Source: Acheta domesticus
Taxonomy: Eukaryota > Arthropoda > Insecta > Orthoptera > Gryllidae
NCBI GenBank assembly: GCA_031308135.1
Contig: JAHLJT010009436.1
Coordinates: forward strand, 162,561,683 to 162,625,682
Length of the DNA: 64,000 bases
Direction of reading: 5' to 3'
Made by a program: the position numbers and the translations under genes. A model generated the notes under the pieces. The model was not told the origin of the DNA and searched no databases. It was given only the letters and a program-made list of their open reading frames with translations. Below are positions 21,837 to 31,632 of the stretch, one piece after another (the stretch's first letter is position 1; every line of letters starts with the position of its first letter).

Positions 21837-22261
21837 CAAGGTGTCCCGGGAGGAAACGTCTAAACTTCGGTTGGGCCGCAATAATCAGTCAAAATTTGGT
21901 TTGAAAAATTGATTTCTAGGCAAAAATTTGCATTATGGAAGCATAGAAACACTTCAACAAGAAATAAAAAAGCACCCAATTTACACAATTTGACTCCTTT
22001 TTTATTTCTACCTTAATTTTTCATTCTGAGCAAATATATTCATTTCTTTGTAAATAATAAACAATTTATATATTTTTGGAGCGTTTCTATGCTTCCATAA
22101 TGCAAATTTTTGCCGAGAAATCATTTTTTCAAACCAACTGTTGAGTGCTTATTGCGGCTCAACCCTTAGGAATAACCACATAGTTTATTAGAGAAAACAC
22201 GCTTGGAATTGTCTTAAGAGCTTGTTTTAGAAGTTTCGACGTTTCCTCCCGGGACATCCTG
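21837..22261 (+). mobile_element. Foldback MITE (425 bp) with TA target duplication
   Basis: The first 24 bases (CAAGGTGTCCCGGGAGGAAA...) and the reverse complement of the last 24 (CAGGATGTCCCGGGAGGAAA...) agree at 22 positions. TA flanks both sides (21835-21836 and 22262-22263). Long arms continue inward: TTGGTTTGAAAAA, then GCAAAAATTTGCATTATGGA and AGCATAGAAAC in the left arm are mirrored in the right arm. The left arm lacks about 75 bases present in the right arm. Ends and TA duplication point to a Tc1/mariner-like or other TA-inserting family. It has no coding capacity. Confidence 0.8.
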
Positions 22262-22263
22262 TA

Positions 22264-22600
22264 AAACCGGGCGTCGACGCGACGAGGCCCGTTAGCGAGG
22301 CGACCTCGGGTCCCCGCCGGAAGCGTAAAGTAGGAGCGAGTAAACCGACCACGCTTGTTAATGCGGCCCCAGTATCTTTACGGGGAGTGGGCTAATATTG
22401 CCTTCAGAAGGAAGACACGCTATGGGGGTAAAAGGCCTTATGGCCCCGCGAGACTGGTCGGTTACGCCCGGAATACATGGACGTCATCTGCATAATTATT
22501 CCGTGCAGATATATCGCCGTGTTCGCACGTGCTTTTGAAGACACGCGATGCGATGCGGGATTTGTAATAAAGGGATTACGCGGGAAGTCTCGTGTTACCT
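22264..22600. other. GC-rich, CpG-dense segment interrupted by the MITE
   Basis: A CpG-rich stretch continuing the one left of the MITE. It contains GCGTCGACGCGACGAGGCC and GACACGCGATGCGATGCGGG. No rRNA, tRNA or exon signal is recognisable. It could be an unclassified repeat or a regulatory islet. Confidence 0.3.
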
Positions 22601-23403
22601 TGTTTTTTTTATTTGGGCGTCATAATCAAAGTGCGTGCTCTTAATCAGCTGTTGTTAAAGCCGATGCCTGACAAGAATAAAACAGGAAAGCATTATAGTC
22701 GATTATATAATGAACATATGTCAATTAACGAAAATGTGTTTTAAAATGATTTCAAGGAGATACTGATACATTTGTTTGTTATTCAAAATTGAACCACCAA
22801 CTATTACATCTGAACGATCATCCCGTTCCTAATAATTTATCTTACGTCAATTACCCTTCATGATCACCCCTAACATTATTCATCCAGTGGAAGTCAACGA
22901 CAAAACATCAATACGAGAGTCATAAAGGCTCAAGCTTCCTCCTTTGCCTATTCTTGGGAACCCAGAACAATTCATCATCGAACGGGTAAATGCTGTATGT
23001 CTCTCATCGTGTGTTTAAGCAAATAGTAGCAAGGCGTTGATAGCGAGCATATAGCGGCATAACACAATCTGTAAAAGGACATATCTTCGTAGCGGAAGAC
23101 AACGCTTTAATAGATTGGTAGGCGGGAAAATGAAAAATAGGCTACAAATAAGTCGACCAGAAAAATAATTTCGGAGCTAACGATGTTTGTTTACATCAGA
23201 TATATTTAGTTTCGTATCCGTGGGATTCCCTGAGATAATTTTCCTCCTGACCTGCGATCCTCGAATTTTAGATGGGTACATTAGAAAAATGAAGAATAAA
23301 AACACTATTATTTCTTCTGTGTGTATCAAATGCAAGTTTGTATCGCTAACAGTCGAAAGGTTCGCAGTAAACGTTAGCCAATATGGCCGAAATATACTTA
23401 ACT
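22601..23403. other. AT-rich sequence; nothing recognised
   Basis: No supported frame or repeat border. Confidence 0.5.
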
Positions 23404-23582
23404 GCAGTGTAGTGATTACGGGGGAAGCCGCGAGCTGCGGGGTCTGCGGGCTCGAATCCCGCCTGGGCAGAGTTGTGATGGGGCTTGACTCAAACAATGT
23501 ATCACCTCAACTACATCTTTCGTTGCTGGACCTCTTCCTGTCCGATATTGTGAATGTGACTGGTGTCAGCGGGGGGAATGCT
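23404..23582 (+). mobile_element. tRNA-derived SINE head (family B) or tRNA relic
   Basis: GTGTAGTGATTACGG resembles a pol III A box, and GCGGG-CTCGAAT-CCCGC (23446-23462) forms a perfect T arm with the B box. The acceptor stem and anticodon arm cannot be folded properly, and non-tRNA sequence follows directly (GGGCAGAGTTGTGATGG). A SINE head is therefore more likely than a tRNA gene. I see one copy in the window. Confidence 0.5.
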
Positions 23583-23765
23583 CTGTAACGGACGGAAGAG
23601 CCACAACGTGAGCGCCCCCTGACCGCCATCAAACGTCTTTACCTATATAAGGGCTCAAGCGCCGCCACGGGCTGTAAGCCACGTGCAGCAGGAGTAAGTG
23701 CTCGGCCCCAACGGGATTACGAGTCACTACGGAGTTAGGAATTGAGGCTAGAGTCAAGTGACAAT
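23583..23765 (+). promoter_or_regulatory. TATA-containing GC-rich segment, possible promoter or LTR fragment
   Basis: TATATAAGG at 23644-23652 lies in GC-rich surroundings, followed by GCGCCGCCACGGGCTGTAAG and AGCAGGAGTAAGTGC about 30-60 bases on. The spacing fits a TATA box with a start site near 23675. The upstream TGTAACGGACGG could be an LTR start, but no partner LTR or retroviral-type frame is in the window. Evidence is weak. Confidence 0.3.
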
Positions 23766-24946
23766 TAATTTTTGACAATTACCTTATTAATTTGTTTTTA
23801 TTTAACTAAAACTGTGGCCACGGCGTAAAAGTTCTTAAGTCAAAAATCTTAGTTTGGAGAAAACAAGGGTAAAATATTATTGAGCCGACGCTTCTTCCTA
23901 TGCTCAACGCTATTTCCCAATGCTTTTTTGTCATAAGGAGGCAACATTTGAATTCAGTCGTTTTACTAAAATAAAATATAGATACTTAACTTTGTTTCAG
24001 TACTTAACCCAATTTTTGCCAAAAATTGACTTAAGAATGTTTACCTCGTGACCAAGAAATATTGACATGATGTTTTGGAGGTTTCTTTTTCTCCTTCTTC
24101 AGACAGATGCACATTGTAAGTTTAAAAAGAACGAGAACTTCTGTTGCCATAAGTAAGGTTGTGTGTTTTTGAAACGTTTCTCCGGAAATATAATTTTAGC
24201 AATCAATATTGCATAATGTAAAGTTTTAATCTTGTTAAACGCAGGCATACTTTAAGCCACCTAGTGGACTATGTGGCAATTAACTTTTTTTGATATATTT
24301 TGTAAGGTATAGATTTTCGTTCTATTTCTTTAATACTTTACATACACGCGAGGTCGAAAAAACTTTGGAAAAGAATGACAATCCAATCTTTAGAAAATTT
24401 CATGAAGAGTGTCCAATTTCCACGTTCAACGTTATAAAATATTAGCAGAGAAAAAGGAAGAATATAAAATGGTAATATGAAGAGAATTCATTCAATTAAC
24501 TAATAATTCCATTGAATGAAAACCAACTTTAACTAAACCATATTTTGAAAGAAATATGCCAGTCCTTTGTCTCAGAAATTGGGAAGAGAGTTGTGTTTTA
24601 AAAATAATTGCTATGGAAATGATCTTCGAAAATAAAGTGCCACCTTCCACTTATACCTGGAAGGATGTGAGATGACCTGTGCTCAATTTACGCCTTCTCT
24701 TTGTCGGTCCCCATTTTACATACGGTTTAAACTATTTTCTTTCAGGTCCCCAATTCACAAACGCCGTAACCACCAGTTTTCATAGATACCTTCCTCCTCA
24801 CCGAGTTCACTTACCACAACTATTGCAATGGTCATCCCGCTACGGACTTTCCTCACTCTGTCTTTCATTATCGCGACTTCATCCAATAGCGCCACCCATG
24901 TCCGCAGATCTCGCTTCTGCCCTCGCATTTCTCACCTCCCGTCACT
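23766..24946. other. AT-rich sequence; nothing recognised
   Basis: Low GC up to 24660, then mixed. The 89-codon frame at 24679-24948 has no domain. Confidence 0.5.
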
Positions 24947-25394
24947 AGCTTGTCAGCTGGGTCGAATTCAGTTGCTGTCTGGAGGAGAATTCTAGCTGCC
25001 GGCTACTCTGGTCGGTAGTTTTTCGTGATTTCTCCGATCAACACCAGGCGAATGCCGGAGCAGTACCCTAACAACGGGTCACGGACCGCACGCGATCTTT
25101 CCTTCCTCTTCCTTGTCCTATCCTCTTACGCACAAACTTACACTAACATGCACTACACTACCACACATGCCGGGAGACCGGTCGGGAGCCTACAGCTGGG
25201 GCGGTGCCCCGCTGGTGGGAGATAACTGGTTGAGGGGAAAACACCGCTAGTCGACGGTAGGTCGGAGCCAGATCTCGCCATCCAGCGGGGAAACGATCAT
25301 CGCCACCTCCCGAGAAAACACGCACTACACTTACGGGACTAAAAACCTAAGTAGTTGACGCGCCCGGAAACACGAATCAATCAACCAATCAATT
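24947..25394 (+). mobile_element. SINE family A, 5'-truncated
   Basis: Starts inside the family at AGCTTGTCAGCTGGGTCGAA, so the tRNA-like head is missing. It continues through GGAGGAGAATTCTAG, GATTTCTCCGATCAACACC, the cytosine-rich TCCTCTTCCTTGTCC block, GGGAGACCGGTCGGGAGCC, and the GCTAGTCGACGGTAGGTCGG module to GTAGTTGACGCGCCCGGAAA and an AATC-type tail. The 3' end is intact. Confidence 0.8.
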
Positions 25395-25942
25395 CTCACC
25401 TCCATCGTTCCCTCCCCTCCCGTGCGGCTCCGCTCGCGCAACCCACGTGCTCGCCTCTCGCCGCGAGCGTTCGACTCGGCGCGCCGCGGCGCTCGCTCCC
25501 CGCCCCTTTTCGACAGAATTAATCACTTACTTTCGCCGCGTCCCCACGGCGCCCCATCCTCCCACCTCCCGCCCCCGCCCCGTCCCCCTGCGCCAGGGAA
25601 GAGAGGCCGGGCGAGGCAAGGGGAGGCCCGGATAACCGTGTGGGCGATGGGGGGAGGAGGGGGCGAAACTCGGGCGGGAGACGCGAGGGCTCTGGCGGCG
25701 GCGGCCGCTTCGCAGCCTGGGGAGCCTATTCAATTATTAGCGATCGAAGGGAGGCTTAGAGGACGCGCGCTCCGCAGCCCCGCCCCGCGCCGTCCCCGCC
25801 CCGCCCCGTCCCCGTCCCCGCCCCCCTCTGCGTGCATGCGAGCGGGTGCCGCGCCGCTGACCCCGCCGGCACTCCGCGCCGTCCACTCATTCGCACGATA
25901 ACTCACCCACCCGACTCTTCGCTTCCCCGTCTATTCGTTGCG
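25395..25942. promoter_or_regulatory. CpG-rich islet
   Basis: GC-rich and CpG-dense, with AT-rich cores AGAATTAATCACTTAC (about 25516) and TTCAATTATTAGCGATCG (about 25729) that contain homeodomain-type TAAT sites. It resembles in style the islets at 12111, 17301 and 43230. Frames on both strands (25422-25901) are Pro/Arg-rich shadows. Regulatory role is inferred only from composition. Confidence 0.28.
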
Positions 25943-26278
25943 ATGGAGTGGGGAAGACGGTAGAACTATGAAAACGCCCCAGGAGATATTTTGTTTGGCA
26001 GCTTGGTACTTATTTCTCGTGGTTGTAAGTAGTATAGTATTGTAAATATGCAATTTTAAGAATTTTTTTGTTATTATTGAGTTCGTGGATGTACGTTTTC
26101 GAACGTTCTTCAGAAGAAAGTGTACGGGCAGAGTGGATCAGTGTTCTGCCAAATGCGCTTTCGAGAGAACACTCGTTGTCGGGAAAACAATCGCCCACTC
26201 GCCCTCCCCGTAACTCGCCCGCCCCATTCGTCGCCTCTCTGCCCATTCATTCATGCAGCATCACAGGCTGAAACCTCT
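25943..26278 (+). repeat. Unclassified repeat, copy 1 of a diverged pair
   Basis: GGGGAAGACGGTAGA (25950), then AGTAGTATAGTATT, TTATTATTGAGT and GTACGGGCAGAGTGGAT occur in the same order in the second copy (26628-27096). The second copy has an additional AT-rich foldback piece between them. Divergence is high, so this is an old tandem or double insertion. No coding signal. Confidence 0.5.
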
Positions 26279-26305
26279 CTGATGAGTCCTGAACAAGGAC
26301 GAAAC
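26279..26305 (+). ncRNA. Hammerhead-like core with canonical boxes
   Basis: CTGATGA (26279-26285), helix II GTCCT-GAACA-AGGAC (perfect 5-bp stem, 5-nt loop), then GAAAC (26301-26305). This CUGAUGA-GUCC/GGAC-GAAAC arrangement is the classic hammerhead core. I could not find a convincing helix I partner or a GUC-type cleavage site: upstream is CCTCT and downstream GCTTTCACTACC. It may be a relic, a permuted form, or a coincidence. Confidence 0.45.
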
Positions 26306-26627
26306 GCTTTCACTACCCTAACTGCTCATCCTTTGCGCCTCTGCGCTAGGGTCACCCTGCGCGCACTCTTGTGCGGTAGGTGGATAACGCACCACGCCGC
26401 TGTACCCTTTTTCTCGAATGAGAAAAGATGAGAGCAGTTGAAAGTAACACCCCTCTTCTGCATCCACTGGTCGTTGACCGAGTGAGCATAGGCCAGGAGG
26501 CCGACTTTCCGGGTCAGTTTCGTCTTGTGTTCGACTCTTCAGACGCGGACGCCTGGTAACTTGCCCGGCCGATCGCCGCCTCCTCGCCCATTTGATGGAA
26601 GCCCACCGGTGGGCGGAAGTGTGCGGA
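26306..26627. other. Spacer between the two diverged repeat copies; nothing else recognised
   Basis: Mixed composition. A 140-codon minus-strand frame (26318-26740) has no domain and crosses the repeat border. Confidence 0.4.
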
Positions 26628-27096
26628 ATGGAGGGGGGAAGACGGTAGAGTTTGAGAAGACCCCGAGCACCCTGAGATGTTTGATCTGACAGCTTGACAG
26701 GTTTTTCCTTGGATGTATATAGTATAGTATTATGAAGCATTTTGTATTGTATTGATTAGTACGTAGTTATGAGAAAATTAATAATATCGCTGGTGAGATT
26801 AATATGTTTTAATAATTTGAAAAGACATGTTGTCTAGTATCACTATTTTTGCTCTAAAGATATCTAAATTTTTATTCTAGAGCTCTGATGATGTCGCAAC
26901 GCGATCGAAAATATCTTTGGTACAAAAATATTGGAATTAGACAACACCTATTATAAAATTTGAGATAATTACTTATTATTGAGTGCGATGATGCACCTTT
27001 TTGAAGATATAGAACTCTCGAACTTTCCCCATAAGTAAGAGTACGGGCAGAATGGATAAGTGATCCGCCAAATGTGCATTCGGAATAACACGGTCG
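26628..27096 (+). repeat. Unclassified repeat, copy 2 of a diverged pair, with internal foldback
   Basis: Shares ordered blocks with 25943-26278 (GGGGGGAAGACGGTAGAG, ATAGTATAGTATTATGAA, TTATTATTGAGTGCG, GTACGGGCAGAATGGAT, CCGCCAAATG). Bases from about 26770 to 26975 have no counterpart in copy 1 and look like an insertion with imperfect inverted ends (TTGTCTA...AAAGATAT / ATATCTTT...TAGACAA). Confidence 0.5.
26828..26950 (+). ncRNA. Foldback segment enclosing a hammerhead-like motif
   Basis: Inverted arms GTTGTCTA...TATTTTTG...AAAGATAT and ATATCTTT...CAAAAATA...TAGACAAC enclose CTGATGA (26885-26891), helix II TCGC-AAC-GCGA, and GAAAATATC (26907-26915). The right arm begins exactly at the would-be cleavage site. 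The box order fits a hammerhead, with helix III again reduced to a short palindrome. Activity is doubtful. Confidence 0.4.
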
Positions 27097-28617
27097 TTAC
27101 ACGGCCTCACTCCATCCAGTGCGTTTTGGTGAACACAGACGACACTTCCAACACTGCAGTATCAAATTAACTTGAATTATACTTCTTAACGTTGATTGAA
27201 TTATTCGGCTTAACATGTGGATGTCTATTTAAGGACACATTTGCCCTTGTTACATTAGGTTATGAACAAAAATCCGTAAGGAAGACCTCCGATTAATTTC
27301 ATCGTAATTATGACAGGAAACGTGAGAAGAAAATGTACCAAACGTGTTGAACCTGATACCTTAAATGTGAAATATCTTTTACAAATTTCTCACTTCATTT
27401 CAAACATATATCTCAGTGAACAATTGCAATCTTTTCGGATCCACCACGTGTTACCTGCAGTTTGGTACAGTCGCACTCTCTGTCCACTACCGTTCAGCGC
27501 AATTAGACGACCGTTCGTGCATGAACTTTCTTTGTACCATAGATTAATACTAACATATAAGCATATGGATGTCTTAGAATGAATATTACCTGGATCTAAG
27601 GCAAGCAGAGAGGTCGAATTTGATCACTTTTGGCCCATGAACATAGTGGAAAATTTCAAATAATGGAACTATATTTGACATTCGCTCCTGATTGTTACGG
27701 CAGTTCGCATACAGGTGTTTTTTGAAATTTCCTTGAAAGCCTCAGAACGTGTCCTGTCGAATATCTATGCATCAGACGTTTCAGGGATAAATGCTACATG
27801 TGTACCTCATTGATTTGAAATTTTCCACAATATATTCGTAGGCAAAAATTGATCATTTCCTCCCTTCTGCATGCCGTAAAAGTTTATGCCACTTATTCTA
27901 AGACTATATGTATAGTGTTACTGGTGTGTGCTACTTGTACAACTCTGTTCTTTATTAAGCAACCTTGTCTTTGAAACTCATAAAATCGAAAAAGTTTCAA
28001 CGAATTGTGCTAAAATATCATTCTCAAAAACAATGTGAATTATTGACATAAAACTAGAAACGTTCTTAGAGAATGATTATTTTTCTTCGTTCATTCTAGC
28101 ACGTTTTATTTCGTGATTTTACTGGTCTGTCTGTTAAACATCCAATGTCTCTGGAGTGTAAACTCTTACGTTGAGCTCCACGGGTTGAAAGTGTGTGCCT
28201 TATTAAAATTATTGGTCTCAGTTACTTATTGGATCTTGTTAAATTTTGTGGTTACCTAAAAAATTAGCTCCCCATGCACAATAAGTATAGGATATATTAT
28301 GTATTTTCATTTAATTTCAAATAATCGGGATTTTTATAAACCAATATTTTAATTGAGGGGTAAAGAACAATCTGTTAAATATAATTTAACTCTTAAAAAT
28401 ACTTCTTACGACTATGGCCCGTCTTAGGCTTTTTTTATAGAGCGATCACTCATGGCGACAATGATGAAAAAAGTGCCATGTTCCTTCAAAGCTAATATAC
28501 AAAATAGACAAAGATCATGACAACAACAAAACAATACCAAATCCAATTTATGTACAAAGAGTAACATAAGAAAGAATCACAGGAGTACTACGTGAAAGTG
28601 TACTTTCCAAGCACGAC
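27097..28617. other. AT-rich sequence; nothing recognised
   Basis: No supported frame, repeat or motif in about 1.5 kb. A 90-codon frame at 27310-27582 has no domain. Confidence 0.5.
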
Positions 28618-29059
28618 ATGTAATTGTTTTGAAAGATCTCTCACATCTTTAATATGCACATTACCAGCAATATGTAAACATTATTTTATTTGCGAGCGTA
28701 AGTGCTTCAAATTATTTCAAATGAAGTTTTTTGAAAACTCAAACATTTTCTGTGAGAAAGGTTTGAAATTTCGCATTTTTAGTAGCGCTTAAAACGCCAT
28801 TTTCTTAAAAAACGGCTACAAATTTTTAAAAGACAATTGACATTTAGGATGAGATTTTTGTGGTCTTCAATATTCTAAAATTCATATTTCCGTTCTACCA
28901 TTAGGAAACCAAAAAATTGAGAAAATGTCAAAAAAGGTACTATTGGCGGCGATAGATGGCAGCTGGCTAGAGTATGTGGCAATTCCGAATAGCTAGCCCA
29001 GACCCAAGAAAATAGAAAACTAACACGGAAAGTTTGTACCATTCTGTAGCACCACTAGT
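28618..29059 (-). mobile_element. Dispersed ~300-bp-module element, truncated minus-strand copy
   Basis: The 5' terminus is complete on the minus strand (ACTAGTGGTGCTACAGAATGG at 29059-29039, then ACTTTCCGTGTTAG). The copy covers the first module and stops at 28618, so about 440 bp remain. It lies 95 bases from a longer copy in the same orientation. Confidence 0.8.
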
Positions 29060-29154
29060 TCTGTATTAAGGACCCACTAAATCTGGATTCTGACTAACCG
29101 AAGTTTTGGATGAAGTAAAGTACCACATACAGCTGTAGGAACAAGATTTATCCA
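29060..29154. other. Short spacer between two tandem minus-strand elements
   Basis: Unique sequence; no feature. Confidence 0.5.
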
Positions 29155-31632
29155 CTTTTTACTTTTCCGTATACGTACGTATAGACGGAGTGATATATGT
29201 AGTATAGGGAAAGTTATGTATTGCTGCGCGAATAAATGGCCAATTTTCGGCGGAAAAAATTAATCGCCGGGCCGTGAAAACGAAAAAGTGGATAAAAGCA
29301 GTTGCTAAATTAAGAAACAAATCCCCTAACACATGATGTAGCCAGAAACCCTCTTTTGTGGGTCCTTGATTTCGAAAAACCAAATGAAACGAAAACGTCC
29401 GTCTGTCCGTCCGTACAGATACACACTGCTAGCGCCTAAACCATACGTACGATTTCTTCCAAAATGTATATTCCCCGATCAATCTGGTTCTAGTCGAAGC
29501 TTTGAGATTTGAAAAAGATTCTTCAAATTTTGGGGGAAATTTACATGAAACCCCCTCGACATTTTCAAACATTCTTTAAATTTCTTGTAAGAATAGAGGA
29601 AAATACACTTATTAAGATGGCATAGGTCTGATTTTCACGGATAACTCTCAATTTTCGAAAATTGTGAAAGTTTGAATTTTTTTCGGCGTCCTTCTCCAGC
29701 TACAAAATTGAAGATAGAGATTTTATCTTCAAATAAAATGTGTTCTCCAAAGTTAAGATCTTTGTTTAAGGTCATATAGATTGTTTCGAAAATTTTAGTA
29801 GTTTTCGTGCAATATTGCGTGCAATATGTGCAATTTTAAAAACAATTACAAAAACATGATTTTCTCAAAAACAGCTCTACATTTTTTCATTAAACTTTTG
29901 GCGAAGATAATGCTAAATATACTCTATCAGATAACATAAACGTCATACTGGTCTACACGTTTTTTTTCCAAAAATTACGAAAATGTAAATTGTTTGATTT
30001 GTCTCTCACGCCGTCAGAATTTACATTGTAGATGTGTTTAATTGTTTAGTGCGTTTCTTTACACATAAGCTTCAAATGATCTCCAATGAGGTTGTTGAAA
30101 TGTCCATAAGTGGTCTGTAATAAACGAACAAAATTAGCAAATTTTCTGAAATGTTCGAACGAAATTTTCTCAAACACTATTAAAAAATTTTCGCCGAAAT
30201 TCTCAACAATGGTAGAGTTCAATTCTCTCCCATATTCCAGAAGCTTGATTTGGGCCGCAATATTTGGGGCCCAAAAATCAAAATAATGCTGAAAAATATA
30301 GGTGTAGTTTAATCACACACAAAATGAAAAGTATGCATTGCACTGCCACGAAAAGAAAACCATCACGTCTATTGAAAAGTTTTCTAAATATTTTGTTTTA
30401 TAACATTTTCTCGAATTATTGAAAAGATATCCTCAAATGTGATTTTTTCCACTTGTTGTATTCGATCAAAGAGGGACAGTGAGTTTTTTTTGAATTGGTT
30501 ATCAGGACAAGAAAGTTGTTATTAAACATGGTGTGTTTATTTCGCGATTCAGAAAATGAACACGGTAGAAGATTTATCACTGAAATTTATGAATGAATAT
30601 GAAGTATATGTGTGTGTATCTGTCAAAATATACACAATACATATTACATATACCGCCACAATACATATTAGTGTTGTGAATTTAGGGTCATCGTAGTGTA
30701 TTACTTATTTTGTGAGTTTATTTCATGTGTATTTTTCGAATAATTTTATTACTGAAATCCTTCGCTTGCTTTTTTTTCCCGAAAGATCATTCGTAAGTAT
30801 CAATTTTACGTAAAATTTGACAATGAATGATAAAACTATAATTTGCATTTATAATTTTTTAATCGTTTGTAGTCAAAATATTTTGTTTAGTCATGGTATT
30901 TCAAAGTATTTGAAGTAATGTTCATTTGTGGTAATATTTACATTAGTGGCGATTTGTTCACATTCTTGTATTTACGAGTACATTTGCTTTAAATAATATA
31001 TAGTAAATTTTCTCGAGAACTCACTTTTCTGTAAAAATTAGCTCAAAATTTCGCATATTCAGAAACACTCAAACACAATTTTCTAAAAAATTGTTCCAAA
31101 TATTTCTTCAAACTTTTCGAAAGGATAGTGCTCATTGCACTCTTTAATATGACGTAAAGTTAAATTTGGTATATTATTCTGTTTTGGCAAAAATTACATA
31201 AATGTAATTTTTTTAAAGATCTCTCACATTGTTAATATGCCCATTTCCAGAAAATTGTAAACACTATTGTATTTGTAAATTAATGTTCTTCAAATGACTT
31301 CAAATGAAATGTTCCGAAATCTCAAACATGTTCTGTGAAAAAGAGCTTCAAGTTTCGCATTTTTAGTACCGCTTATACGCCATTTTCTTAAAAACGGCTA
31401 AAAGTTTTTCCAAGAAAATTTCCATTTAGGAAGAAGTTTAGTGTTCTTTAATATTCTAAAAATTAATATTTCTGTTCTACCATTAGGAAACTGAAATGTC
31501 AAGAAAATGCAAAAAAATATAGTTTGGAAGGAAATAGATGGCAGCTGGCAGGAGTATGTAGTAATTCCGAATAGCTAGCCCAGACCCAAGGAAATAGAAA
31601 ACTAATACGGGAAAATTTGTGCCATTCTGTAG
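29155..31632 (-). mobile_element. Dispersed ~300-bp-module element, long copy (about 2.5 kb)
   Basis: Minus strand. The 5' end CTACAGAATGGCACAAATTT is at 31632 and the 3' end with TATACGTACGTATACGG and AAAAGTAAAA is at 29155-29175. Module marks (TTTTCTCAAAAA or CCATTTTCTTAAAAACGGC) are seen at about 31377, 31075, 30410, 30165 and 29865. Bases 30200-31000 contain about 0.8-0.9 kb more than the 1.57-kb copies, partly module-like at the edges and partly AT-rich sequence of unknown origin. The ACTAGTGGTG part of the 5' terminus is missing. No long frame is present. Confidence 0.75.

Noticed and set aside
22264..22600. rRNA or snRNA gene fragment, because of high GC in AT-rich DNA
   Set aside because: No conserved rRNA or snRNA core sequences could be recognised on either strand.
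23404..23475. Functional tRNA gene
   Set aside because: Only the T arm with the B box folds well; the acceptor stem and anticodon arm do not, and non-tRNA sequence follows directly.
23583..23765. Complete LTR retrotransposon
   Set aside because: TATA box and a TG start are suggestive, but there is no second LTR, primer-binding site or gag-pol frame in the window.
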